Part shown: positions 7,925 to 16,995 of the stretch, one piece after another
Layout of the letters: every line of letters begins with the position of its first letter
How positions within the stretch are numbered: the stretch's first letter is position 1
Assembly (NCBI RefSeq): GCF_014472415.1
Contig: NZ_JACSZV010000006.1
Span: 152,010 to 216,009 of the forward strand
Reading direction: 5' to 3'
DNA: 64,000 nucleotides
DNA from: Pseudomonas sp. N40(2020)
Lineage (GTDB): Bacteria; Pseudomonadota; Gammaproteobacteria; Pseudomonadales; Pseudomonadaceae
The notes under the pieces: model-generated
What the model saw: the letters and a program-made list of their open reading frames with translations, nothing else
Told to the model about the DNA's origin: nothing
The model's database searches: none
Position numbers and translations under genes: made by a program

Positions 7925-7960
7925 GGCGATCCTTCTTTGTTGTTTTTAGTGTGTGGGTAT

Positions 7961-8677
7961 TTAGCCGGCTTTTTTGTCAGCCATGACTTTGGGGTAAAAG
8001 CGTTTGATCGCCAGGTCCGCATTGTCGATCAGCGTCATGCAGGCCCATACGCCCCGCGCGGAATCGCGAGCGGCGATGGCGTCGGCCATGTCTTTGTGGA
8101 TCGGCAAGGTGCGACGCAGTTCATCGGGGTCGGCGGCGGAGACTTCGAACGACACCGCAAGCAAGGCGCCTAGGGCCGGGACCATTTGTTCGATGAACTG
8201 ATTGTGGCTGGCAGCGAGAATGCATTCGTGGAACGTCTGGTCGGCGCGGTTGTAATCCTTGCTGCTGTCGACCGCCCGCTCCAGCGCGTTATAGGCCAGT
8301 TGCACCGCCTCGATCTGTTCGAGGGTCGCTCGCTCGCAAGCCCAGCGCACGGCCATGGGTTCGATGGTGCGGCGCAAATCAAGCAGGTCATCAACGAAGT
8401 TTTCCGGCAGGCCGTTGCGCGACAGCCAACCGACGACTTGCGGATCGAACAGATTCCAGCGCCGCACCGGCAAGACGCGAGTACCGACTTTCGGCCCGAC
8501 TTCAAGCATGCCTTTGGCGACGAGGGTTTTGATGGCTTCGCGGATGACCGTGCGGCTAACCCCGAGCTGTTCGCCCAGATCGGCCTCGACCTTGATGGTC
8601 TGCCCAGGTTTCACCTGACCAGCGGCGATCCAACTGCCGAGCCAGTCGACCGTTGACGCATGAAAGCTGCTGGACAT
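7961..8677 (-). CDS. FadR-subfamily GntR regulator of the sugar cluster (FCD domain)
   Basis: 238 residues. Winged helix-turn-helix at the N-terminus (VEADLGEQLGVSRTVIREAI, KGMLEVGPKVGTRVLP) followed by an all-helical FCD domain (LLDLRRTIEPMAVRWACERA, ADQTFHECILAASHN), as in DgoR/ExuR-like regulators that bind sugar acids. The ATG at 8677 has GAGGTG 4 nt ahead, preferred to the GTG two codons upstream. The promoter has a consensus -35 and a motif shared with the araF upstream region, so it probably represses itself, the lactonase and araFGH, with an aldonate or its dehydration product as inducer (inference from family). Confidence 0.87.
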   Translation of the reverse strand: MSSSFHASTVDWLGSWIAAGQVKPGQTIKVEADLGEQLGVSRTVIREAIKTLVAKGMLEVGPKVGTRVLPVRRWNLFDPQVVGWLSRNGLPENFVDDLLDLRRTIEPMAVRWACERATLEQIEAVQLAYNALERAVDSSKDYNRADQTFHECILAASHNQFIEQMVPALGALLAVSFEVSAADPDELRRTLPIHKDMADAIAARDSARGVWACMTLIDNADLAIKRFYPKVMADKKAG

Positions 8678-8709
8678 GAACACCTCAAAGCGGATCGCGA
8701 TGGATGCCT

Positions 8710-8738
8710 ACGCTAATCATCATACGATTGAGTGTCAA
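8710..8738 (-). promoter_or_regulatory. Promoter with embedded operator of the FadR-type regulator
   Basis: Minus strand -35 TTGACA (8733-8738), 17-nt spacer, -10 TAGCGT (8710-8715). The spacer contains ATCGTATGATGATT (8715-8728), identical to the araF upstream site. Binding there would block RNA polymerase, consistent with autorepression. Confidence 0.65.
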
Positions 8739-8744
8739 CGACAA

Positions 8745-8821
8745 AAAAGATCGCAGCCTTCGGCAGCTCCTACAGGAGATTGCATTCCAAATGTAGGAGC
8801 TGCCGAAGGCTGCGATCTTTT
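8745..8821. repeat. REP doublet overlapping the DUF1285 stop codon
   Basis: Copies at 8745-8774 and 8792-8821 are perfect reverse complements of each other, in the opposite arrangement to the pair at 151-249, with a 17-nt loop. The last two bases of the element (8820-8821) belong to the TAA stop of the downstream-strand DUF1285 gene. Confidence 0.9.
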
Positions 8822-9380
8822 AGGGCTCCAAGCCGATGCGGAAGAACTCGCCGCTGCTCCAAACCCCCAGCCAGCGCTGGCCATCGATTTCGCGACTGAC
8901 CGCCAACTCCACCAATTGGTAGAACACATTGCGGTGGATCAGCGCTTCGAGGTTGGTGCGCACGTGCACGTATGGCGCAGGCTCTTGCGTGGCGGGATCA
9001 ATCTCGACGCGGATCGGATGCTCGGGCCCCGCCTCGGCGGTTTCGTCGACGTTGGTGGTAAAACGCAACACCTGCGCCTCGCCCTCGCCTTCAACCTCCA
9101 CGGCAATCGCTACAAACGGCGCGTCGTCGACTTTGATCCCGACCTTTTCGACCGGGGTAATCAGGAAATAATCATCGCCGTCGCGGCGAATGATCGTGGA
9201 GAACAACTTGACCATCGGCTTGCGCCCGATCGGCGTGCCCAGGTAATACCAGGTGCCGTCTCGGGCGATGCGCATGTCGATGTCGCCGCAGAAGTCCGGA
9301 TTCCACAAGTGCACCGGCGGCAGGCCTTTGGTTTTGGGGATCTGTCCCAACAGGTCATTGGCTTTTTGCGGGCCACTCAT
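8820..9380 (-). CDS. DUF1285 domain-containing protein
   Basis: 186 residues, cytoplasmic, no signal or membrane segment. It matches the DUF1285 family by its pattern ([59 protein letters not shown]), a two-domain beta protein of unknown function conserved in proteobacteria. AAGGAGTACGCC precedes the ATG. The stop codon is contributed by the REP element, ending the protein at GLEP. Downstream of the lipoprotein gene by 15 nt on the same strand, so probably co-transcribed. No function should be inferred. Confidence 0.85.
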   Translation of the reverse strand: MSGPQKANDLLGQIPKTKGLPPVHLWNPDFCGDIDMRIARDGTWYYLGTPIGRKPMVKLFSTIIRRDGDDYFLITPVEKVGIKVDDAPFVAIAVEVEGEGEAQVLRFTTNVDETAEAGPEHPIRVEIDPATQEPAPYVHVRTNLEALIHRNVFYQLVELAVSREIDGQRWLGVWSSGEFFRIGLEP

Positions 9381-9395
9381 GGCGTACTCCTTGGC

Positions 9396-10001
9396 TTATT
9401 GGTCGCCGACCCCCAACAGGCTGCGTGCATATTGAGCAAGCGGAGGGCCGATCAGGTCTTCGGGTTTGTTGTCGTGGAACGTCAGTAAACCGCCACGACT
9501 CTTGATACGTGCAGTATCAATCAAATACTGGGTGCTGGTCTCGATCAACATGATCTGAATCACGCCGCCATCGATGCCCAGGCGATCCACGTACTCCTGA
9601 TCGAGCCATTCATCGGAGTTACCAATGCGGTCGTCGGCCTTGGCGAAACGCGTGTACAGCAGGTAATGAGCACCCGCATCGCGGGCTTCACCCATTGCCT
9701 GATCAAGGCCTTCGGGCGCGCGCGCGCGACGGACCATCGGGAAATACTCGACAAAACCCTTGAAGGCTTCCTCTGCCACCACGTTCGGTCGCGGATACGA
9801 ACCACCCGGTGGTGCAAAGGCGCCCTGCGCGATGTAGATGAACGAGTCCGGCTGAATGCGGAAGTTGTTCACGCGGCGGCTGTCGCTGTGATCCAGCAGC
9901 CCCGCGTCGCTCATGTGGTAGCGAGTGCCTTCGGCCATATCGCTGACATTCATGCAGCCGCCAAGCGCCAAAACGGCCAGCAGCAAAACCAGGCTACGCA
10001 T
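9396..10001 (-). CDS. DUF4823-family lipoprotein
   Basis: 201 residues with a lipoprotein signal MRSLVLLLAVLALGGC (lipobox LGGC, Cys16), so it is exported and lipid-anchored. The body (TRYHMSDAGLLDHSDSRRVN, GAHYLLYTRFAKADDRIG, VIQIMLIETSTQYLIDTARI) fits DUF4823, seen in Pseudomonas and relatives, function unknown. Start choice: two ATGs lie 6 nt apart; TGGAGG is 6 nt before the inner one (10001) and directly abuts the outer one, so 10001 is used. The next Met residue after the lipobox Cys is not a plausible start because the signal would be lost. Confidence 0.8.
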   Translation of the reverse strand: MRSLVLLLAVLALGGCMNVSDMAEGTRYHMSDAGLLDHSDSRRVNNFRIQPDSFIYIAQGAFAPPGGSYPRPNVVAEEAFKGFVEYFPMVRRARAPEGLDQAMGEARDAGAHYLLYTRFAKADDRIGNSDEWLDQEYVDRLGIDGGVIQIMLIETSTQYLIDTARIKSRGGLLTFHDNKPEDLIGPPLAQYARSLLGVGDQ

Positions 10002-10093
10002 CCTCATCCTCCAGAAGCCGGTGACGGAAAACCGGCGAATGGCCGTTGAATGCAGCTTTTGCGCCAGCTCGTGGGTATGGCGAATGCGGTTCT

Positions 10094-11062
10094 TCAGCCG
10101 CCGATGATTTTCATGACCGTCGCGCCGCCAGAGAACGCCACTTCCTGCTTGTCACCCAAGGCTTTGACCAGCAGCCTTTGCAGCGCCGGCAGCGCTTGAT
10201 GACGTGGTTTGTCCAGCAGATCGCCGACGTAATGGCGATTGCTCGACGACAGGCAACCGTGCAACCAACCGGTCGACGACAAGCGCAACCGCGAGCACGT
10301 CCGGCAAAACGGCACGCTTTCGTTGGCAATCACGCCGAAGTTACCCAACCCGGGAATAGAGTAACGCACGGCCGTGGCGTCCACGGGCGCATCGGTTTGC
10401 GCGTACTCATAACGCTCGCCAATCAGCTCCAGCAACTGTTGCAGACTGACAAACTGTTGCAGGAAGGCATTGGAGTCTTTGGCCAGGTGGCCCATGCGCA
10501 TCAGCTCGATGAAACGCAGTTCAAATCCACGCTCAAGACAGTAATCAAGCAGCGGCATCACCTGATCGAGATTCTGCCCGCGCAACGGCACCATGTTGAC
10601 CTTGATCTTCATCCCCGCCGTTGCGGCCTGATCCATGCCGTTGAGCACTGTGGCCAGGTCGCCACCACGGGCAATACTGCGAAACGCACTGGCGTCGAGA
10701 GTATCGAGGGAAACATTGATCCGGCGCAGACCGGCGTCTACCAGCAGCGGGAGCTTTTTGGCGAGCAGCTGACCATTGGTGGTCAGACTGATGTCGTCCA
10801 GCCCCATCTTACCGACGGCGGTCATGAACGATTCGAGTTTGGGGCTGACCAGCGGCTCGCCACCGGTAATACGCAGGCGCTCGATGCCTGCGGCTTCGAT
10901 CAGATAGGCCACGCCGCGTGCCATGGCTTCGGCCGACAGTTCATCCTGCGCAGCGACCAGCCGCTTGCCGTTGGGCACGCAGTAGGTACAGGCGTAATTG
11001 CAGGCTGAGGTCAGACTGATCCGCAAATTGCGAAAACGCCTGCCTTGACGGTCAACGATCAT
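10094..11062 (-). CDS. moaA: GTP 3',8-cyclase MoaA (radical SAM)
   Basis: 322 residues. N-terminal radical-SAM cluster site CNYACTYC (Cys21, Cys25, Cys28), LRITGGEPLVSP for SAM binding, the second cluster site FCRTCSRLRLSSTGWLHGC, and the C-terminal double glycine needed by MoaA enzymes. It converts GTP to 3',8-cyclo-dihydro-GTP, the first step of molybdopterin synthesis. The ATG at 11062 has CGGAGTG before it. The gene stands alone here, without moaB/C/D/E, as for the stand-alone moaA copies of other pseudomonads. A 10-bp inverted repeat lies 31 nt upstream. Molybdopterin would serve the hydroxylase encoded at 31287-34075. Confidence 0.88.
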   Translation of the reverse strand: MIVDRQGRRFRNLRISLTSACNYACTYCVPNGKRLVAAQDELSAEAMARGVAYLIEAAGIERLRITGGEPLVSPKLESFMTAVGKMGLDDISLTTNGQLLAKKLPLLVDAGLRRINVSLDTLDASAFRSIARGGDLATVLNGMDQAATAGMKIKVNMVPLRGQNLDQVMPLLDYCLERGFELRFIELMRMGHLAKDSNAFLQQFVSLQQLLELIGERYEYAQTDAPVDATAVRYSIPGLGNFGVIANESVPFCRTCSRLRLSSTGWLHGCLSSSNRHYVGDLLDKPRHQALPALQRLLVKALGDKQEVAFSGGATVMKIIGG

Positions 11063-11092
11063 GATCACTCCGGCGATTGAAAATCGAGCCAC

Positions 11093-11120
11093 TAAAACTT
11101 GACTCACAAATCAAGTTTTA
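11093..11120. promoter_or_regulatory. Perfect 10-bp inverted repeat upstream of moaA
   Basis: TAAAACTTGA (11093-11102) and TCAAGTTTTA (11111-11120) are exact reverse complements with an 8-nt spacer. It could be an operator or a transcript hairpin. The spacing (TTGA-N8-TCAA) is wrong for an Anr/FNR box. Confidence 0.5.
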
Positions 11121-11154
11121 GCAAGCCCTATGCCTGAGTATATTCCTGCGGTAC

Positions 11155-11181
11155 TGCGCCATGTAGCGAAATCATGGCGCA
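11155..11181 (-). terminator. Hairpin after the TetR gene
   Basis: TGCGCCATG (11155-11163) pairs exactly with CATGGCGCA (11173-11181), loop 9 nt, 19 nt past the regulator stop. No T-tract follows, so termination would be weak or Rho-assisted. Confidence 0.4.
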
Positions 11182-11199
11182 ATAAGGGAAGTGAATGGC

Positions 11200-11838
11200 T
11201 CAGCTGCTCGGCGTTTCCGGGTCGCGCTTGCGCTTGTTGCCCATGCGCACACCGATATCCATCAGGAACTGGAAGAAACCTTCCTGATCTTCCAGCACAT
11301 TGCTCCAGAACGGCGAGTGATACAGCGCCACTGCGCCGTGCACCAACGCCCAGGAAGCGCAATAGTGGAAATACGGCGGCACATCTTCCAGCTTGCCTTC
11401 GCTGATGCGGCCCTTGATCAGCAAGGTGAGGCGTTCGAAATTCGAGGCACGGATCTTGTGCAGCTCCTCGACCATCTCCGGCACCTGATTGCCCTTGACC
11501 ACCTTTTCTTCGAGGCGATCAAACAGGCGATAACGCTGAGGGTCACGCATGCGGAATTCGAAGTAGGCGCGGGACAGCGCTTCCTTGTCCTTGTCGACAT
11601 CGGCGGAATGCAGCAGCTCGTTCAAATCGCGCTCGTAATCGAGCATCAGGCGCAAATAGATCTCGGCCTTGGACTTGAAGTGCTTGTAAATCGTGCCTTT
11701 GCCGATACCCACGGCATCAGCAATCATCTCGACGGTGACACTGTCTTCACCTTGGTCGAGGAACAGCTTGAGCGCGGTATCGAGAATTTCTTGCTCGCGG
11801 CGACGAAACTCACGGACCTTACGAGGTTCTTTGTGCAT
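11200..11838 (-). CDS. TetR/AcrR-family transcriptional regulator (PA2957-type)
   Basis: 212 residues. The N-terminal TetR DNA-binding domain is clear (ILDTALKLFLDQGEDSVTVE, IADAVGIGKGTIYKHFKSKA); the rest is a helical ligand domain (FEFRMRDPQRYRLFDRLEEK). Its position beside an RgsA-type sRNA and tatD matches the regulator PA2957 of P. aeruginosa. The ribosome site is weak. Targets and ligand are not visible; the 200-nt upstream region holds no clear dyad. Confidence 0.85.
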   Translation of the reverse strand: MHKEPRKVREFRRREQEILDTALKLFLDQGEDSVTVEMIADAVGIGKGTIYKHFKSKAEIYLRLMLDYERDLNELLHSADVDKDKEALSRAYFEFRMRDPQRYRLFDRLEEKVVKGNQVPEMVEELHKIRASNFERLTLLIKGRISEGKLEDVPPYFHYCASWALVHGAVALYHSPFWSNVLEDQEGFFQFLMDIGVRMGNKRKRDPETPSS

Positions 11839-12039
11839 AAGAAAAGGTCTGAAGGGTCAAAATTCGAAGCCGCGTATTATGCCTAACTTGCGCAAAAATG
11901 CACGGATCATCCGACCATATCTGTGTTTCTTGTTCGTTTTGGGAACGTTTGGGGTGCAATGAGAACTCAACTGAAGCGAACGTATTCCAAATTTGTTTAA
12001 AAACCCCGACCGGCTAACTGGACTGCACGCCAGACTGAT

Positions 12040-12046
12040 CAATACT
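12040..12046 (+). promoter_or_regulatory. Likely RpoS-type -10 of the sRNA
   Basis: CAATACT lies about 7 nt before the conserved sRNA sequence and resembles the CTATACT extended -10 of sigma-S promoters. RgsA of pseudomonads is known to need RpoS. Confidence 0.5.
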
Positions 12047-12052
12047 TGAACT

Positions 12053-12169
12053 GTCGGGCGGCATCTCCCCCAAGTGCCGCGCCGATAAAGGTACCAAAGG
12101 ACCGCGTGCCTTTGTTTTACTCCTAATGGTCTTAACCCGGATTCACCCCCCAGAACCCGGGTTTTTTTT
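12053..12169 (+). ncRNA. rgsA: RgsA (P16) small regulatory RNA
   Basis: A gene-free stretch between the TetR gene and tatD carries CGGCATCTCCCCCAAGTGCC, then GCGCCGATAAAGGTACC, and ends in an intrinsic terminator: AACCCGG (12134-12140) pairs with CCGGGTT (12157-12163) followed by eight T. This matches, from memory, the P16/RgsA sRNA of Pseudomonas, found at the same locus in P. aeruginosa, dependent on RpoS and indirectly on GacA, and linked to oxidative-stress survival. The 5' end is an estimate from the -10 position. A covariance search with the P16 model would settle it. Confidence 0.82.
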
Positions 12170-12178
12170 GCCTGCGAT

Positions 12179-12964
12179 TCAGCCTTTTACATGGGCCAAC
12201 GGGAACAACCGCTTGAAGTTCTCGGTGGTCTGCTCGGCGAAACGCTCATAGTTTTCGCCGCGCAGCATCGCCAGAAACTCGGCCACTTCGCGCACATACT
12301 GCGGCAGGTTCGGTTTGCCGCGATACGGGATTGGCGCCAGATACGGCGAATCGGTCTCCACCAGCAGGCGATCCGCAGGGACTTTGCTTGCCACATCGCG
12401 CAAGGCGTCGGCATTGCGGAACGTGACAATGCCCGACAGCGAAATGTAATAACCCATGTCCAGCGCTGCTTTGGCCATGTCCCAGTCTTCGGTAAAGCAA
12501 TGCAGTACGCCGGCCTGGGGCAACGCTGCTTCACGTAGCAGCTCAAGGGTATCGGCGCGGGCGCCACGGGTATGGATGATCACCGGCTTGCCGGTCTGCT
12601 GCGCCGCTTGCAGGTGCAGGCGGAACGACGCCTGTTGCAGATCGGCGGCTTCCGGCTCGTAGTGATAGTCCAGACCGGTTTCGCCGATCGCCACCACTTT
12701 CGGGTGATTGAGTTCGTGCAGCAACCAACCCAGCGCTGGCGCCGCGCCGGGCTGCACATCCAACGGATGCACCCCGACCGAACAGTCGACGTCTTCGTAT
12801 CGGTCGGCCAGGGCTTTGACGTCAGCGGCGTTGTCGGCGCTGACGCCGATGCACAGAAAGTGCCCTACCCCGCGTTCGCGGGCTGCATCGAGTGCAGCAT
12901 CCAGCGAGCCGTCATGGGCGGCGAGGTCGAGGCGATCAAGGTGACAATGGGAATCTACGAGCAT
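12179..12964 (-). CDS. TatD-family metal-dependent deoxyribonuclease (YcfH type)
   Basis: 261-residue TIM-barrel hydrolase. Metal ligands are in place: DSHCH (His6, His8), IGETGLDYH (Glu), IIHTRGA (His), LHCFTED (His) and LVETDSPYLAP (Asp). Family members have 3'-5' exonuclease or D-aminoacyl-tRNA deacylase-like reports; the in vivo role is poorly settled. It is the last gene of the tmk-holB-pilZ-tatD run, 15 nt after pilZ, as in other pseudomonads. Its stop lies 9 nt from the convergent end of the RgsA terminator. Confidence 0.9.
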   Translation of the reverse strand: MLVDSHCHLDRLDLAAHDGSLDAALDAARERGVGHFLCIGVSADNAADVKALADRYEDVDCSVGVHPLDVQPGAAPALGWLLHELNHPKVVAIGETGLDYHYEPEAADLQQASFRLHLQAAQQTGKPVIIHTRGARADTLELLREAALPQAGVLHCFTEDWDMAKAALDMGYYISLSGIVTFRNADALRDVASKVPADRLLVETDSPYLAPIPYRGKPNLPQYVREVAEFLAMLRGENYERFAEQTTENFKRLFPLAHVKG

Positions 12965-12979
12965 AAAAGAGACTGCAAC

Positions 12980-13336
12980 TTACATCGTATGAGTGGGACG
13001 GTCGGACTTGAGGGCTCCGGCCAGATGGGTTTCGATGCGACTGCGCGCGGTGTTGTCGCCATCGTTGAACTGCACGCCGACCCCCGCTGCGCGGTTGCCT
13101 TGCGCACCTTTGGGGGTAATCCAGGCGACTTTACCGGCCACCGGAATCTTCTCCGCCTCGTCCATCAGGTTCAGCAACATGAACACCTCATCGCCCAACT
13201 TGTAGCTCTTGTTGGTCGGGATGAACAGACCACCGTTCTTGATGAACGGCATGTAGGCCGCGTAAAGCACTGACTTGTCCTTGATGGTCAGGGACAAAAT
13301 GCCGTTGCGCGGCCCCGGGCTGACGGGTTCATTCAT
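12980..13336 (-). CDS. pilZ: Type IV pilus biogenesis protein PilZ
   Basis: 118 residues, the exact size of P. aeruginosa PilZ, starting MNEPVSPGPRNGILSLTIKD. The ATG at 13336 has TGGAGG 5 nt before it, which excludes the longer in-frame GTG. PilZ is needed for type IV pilus assembly and twitching. Like the founder protein, it lacks the RxxxR and D/NxSxxG motifs used by other PilZ-domain proteins to bind c-di-GMP, so it should not bind the nucleotide. It stands between holB and tatD, the conserved arrangement. Confidence 0.93.
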   Translation of the reverse strand: MNEPVSPGPRNGILSLTIKDKSVLYAAYMPFIKNGGLFIPTNKSYKLGDEVFMLLNLMDEAEKIPVAGKVAWITPKGAQGNRAAGVGVQFNDGDNTARSRIETHLAGALKSDRPTHTM

Positions 13337-13378
13337 GTTGACCTCCACTGCTGATGTTCAGAGTCTAGGTACACATTC

Positions 13379-14996
<1,618 letters not shown>

Positions 14997-15006
14997 TTAA
15001 TCAAAG

Positions 15007-16176
15007 TCATTGCGTGTTTTGTGGTGCTGCTGCGTCCGGTGCAGGTTCCTGGGGAGGAACCGATGGCAGCGACTCTGGCGCAGTGTCCGGTGATGCCGCC
15101 GGAATCGCTTCCTCAGTGGCCGGAGCCGCTTCAGGCGTCGTCACTGGCGCCGGGCTTGAGCGGTAATCCGCACGTCGCTTGAGTTGGAACTCTCGCACCG
15201 CGCTGTTATGGGCATCGAGGTCGTCAGAGAACACATGGCTGCCGTCGCCACGAGCTACAAAATAGAGACTGCTACCTTCCACCGGGTTCAGTGCCGCATG
15301 AATCGCTTCGCGCCCGACCATCGCAATCGGCGTCGGCGGCAAGCCAGGAATCACATAGGTGTTATACGGCGTCGGCTCCTTGAGATGAGCGCGAGTCAAC
15401 TTGCCGGTGTAGCGATCACCCAAACCGTAGATCACGGTGGGATCGGTCTGCAACTGCATACCAAGCGCCATCCGGCGCACGAAAACCCCGGCAATCTCAC
15501 CGCGCTCTTGCGGCACACCGGTTTCTTTCTCGACCAGCGAGGCGATGATCAGCGCTTGATAGGGTTCCTTGTAAGGCGCATCGACGGAGCGCTTTTCCCA
15601 CTCCTTGGCCAGCACTTCATCAAGACGATCAAAAGCCTTTTTCAGCAGTTCGGTATCAGAAACTCCGCGCACGAAGCGGTAGGTATCAGGGAAGAAACGG
15701 CCTTCCGGGAACAAGCCCTTGTGGCCAATCTTCGCCATCACGTCACTGTCGCTCAAACCATTGAGGGTCTGCTCGATCTTTTCATCTTTCGCCAAAGCGG
15801 CGCGCACCTGGTGGAAGTTCCAGCCTTCAACCAGGGTCAGGCTGTACTGCACCACATCGCCACGCTTCCACGAATCGATCAGTCCATTGACGGTCATGCC
15901 GGGTTGCATGCGGTATTCACCGGTGTGGATCGGCGTACCGGCAAGATTGAAACGCCAATAGACCCGAAGCCAGAAAGCGTCCTTGATGACGCCATCGGTT
16001 TCAAGTTCGAGGAAGGTACGGGTCGGTGTGGAGCCTTTCGGCACATCCAGCAGTTCTTCCTGCGTGATGTTCAGAGGCTGTTCCAGTGCGGAGTGAATCT
16101 TCCAGGCGCTGGCGCCCAACAACAGCCCTGCCAGAACCAGTCCGGTTTCCAGCAGCAGCAAAAGTTTACGTCTCAC
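15007..16176 (-). CDS. mltG: Endolytic murein transglycosylase MltG
   Basis: 389 residues: one N-terminal membrane helix (LLLLLETGLVLAGLLLGA), a LysM-like domain, and the YceG catalytic domain with SLVEKETGVPQERGEIAGVF, where Glu218 aligns with the E. coli catalytic Glu. It cuts nascent glycan strands at the membrane, setting chain length. A C-terminal Pro/Ala/Glu-rich tail of about 50 residues (APVTTPEAAPATEEAIPAAS) extends beyond the usual end. GTG start, 3 nt after the pabC stop, so probably coupled. Confidence 0.93.
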   Translation of the reverse strand: MRRKLLLLLETGLVLAGLLLGASAWKIHSALEQPLNITQEELLDVPKGSTPTRTFLELETDGVIKDAFWLRVYWRFNLAGTPIHTGEYRMQPGMTVNGLIDSWKRGDVVQYSLTLVEGWNFHQVRAALAKDEKIEQTLNGLSDSDVMAKIGHKGLFPEGRFFPDTYRFVRGVSDTELLKKAFDRLDEVLAKEWEKRSVDAPYKEPYQALIIASLVEKETGVPQERGEIAGVFVRRMALGMQLQTDPTVIYGLGDRYTGKLTRAHLKEPTPYNTYVIPGLPPTPIAMVGREAIHAALNPVEGSSLYFVARGDGSHVFSDDLDAHNSAVREFQLKRRADYRSSPAPVTTPEAAPATEEAIPAASPDTAPESLPSVPPQEPAPDAAAPQNTQ

Positions 16177-16179
16177 GAA

Positions 16180-16995
16180 TCAGGCATCCAGTAGGGCGCG
16201 GGAAATGGTTTGCAGTTTACGGGTGAGCGGGCCAACCGGCCAGCTCAGTGCAGCGTAGGCACGTACCGGCCAGACGCCATAGACGCTGTTGCAGACAAAC
16301 ACTTCATCGGCCCATTGCAGTTGATCAAGGCTGATGTCGGCGATTTGAGTGGGGATGGCCAATGACTCGGCCTGAAACAATATTTCTGCGCGCATCACAC
16401 CAGCGACACCGCAACGCTTCAGATCGGGCGTGACCAATACACCGTCACGCACCAGAAACAGATTGCTGAAAACACCTTCAATGACCCGACCAGCCTGATC
16501 GAGCATCAAGCCTTCGGCGTGTTCGCTGTCTTGCCATTCGGCGCGAGCGAGCACTTGTTCCAGTCGATTGAGGTGTTTGAGTCCAGCCAGCAAAGGTTGT
16601 TTGGACAATCGCGTGCTGCACGGAAACAGGCGAACGCCCTGTTCGGCATGGACGGCGGGATAAGCGGCGGGTGGGTTGCCTTGCAGAATGCGTCGGCCCG
16701 GCGCCGCGGGATCGGGCGCATAACCGCGCAAACCGTCGCCACGGGTGAGGATGAGCTTGAGCACGCCCTCGCTCATCGCTGCCGCGTAGCTCAGCAGCTC
16801 CTGGCGAATCAGTTCGATATCGGCCTCGATGGCCAGACGCGTGCAGCCATCGGCCAATCGCATCAGGTGTCGATCCAGCAATAACGGTTGGCCGCCACGC
16901 ACGGCAATGGTCTCGAACAGACCATCGCCGTAAGCCAGGCCGCGATCTTTCAGCGACAGAGCGTCAGCCGGTTGACCGTCGACCCAGCTGTCCAT
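16180..16995 (-). CDS. pabC: 4-amino-4-deoxychorismate lyase
   Basis: 271-residue PLP enzyme of fold type IV. DRGLAYGDGLFET near residue 20, the PLP lysine in GLKHLNRLEQVLARAEW near residue 142, and EGVFSNLFLVRDG. It makes p-aminobenzoate and pyruvate for folate. Its ATG overlaps the fabF stop by one base (TGATG), so it is reinitiated from fabF translation. The fabF-pabC-mltG order is the standard gammaproteobacterial one. Confidence 0.93.
   Translation of the reverse strand: MDSWVDGQPADALSLKDRGLAYGDGLFETIAVRGGQPLLLDRHLMRLADGCTRLAIEADIELIRQELLSYAAAMSEGVLKLILTRGDGLRGYAPDPAAPGRRILQGNPPAAYPAVHAEQGVRLFPCSTRLSKQPLLAGLKHLNRLEQVLARAEWQDSEHAEGLMLDQAGRVIEGVFSNLFLVRDGVLVTPDLKRCGVAGVMRAEILFQAESLAIPTQIADISLDQLQWADEVFVCNSVYGVWPVRAYAALSWPVGPLTRKLQTISRALLDA

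Noticed and set aside
11093..11120. Anr/FNR box before moaA
   Set aside because: The dyad has TTGA-N8-TCAA; FNR-type boxes need N6 between TTGA and TCAA.
12980..13336. c-di-GMP receptor function for PilZ
   Set aside because: The RxxxR and D/NxSxxG binding motifs are absent, as in the P. aeruginosa founder protein.
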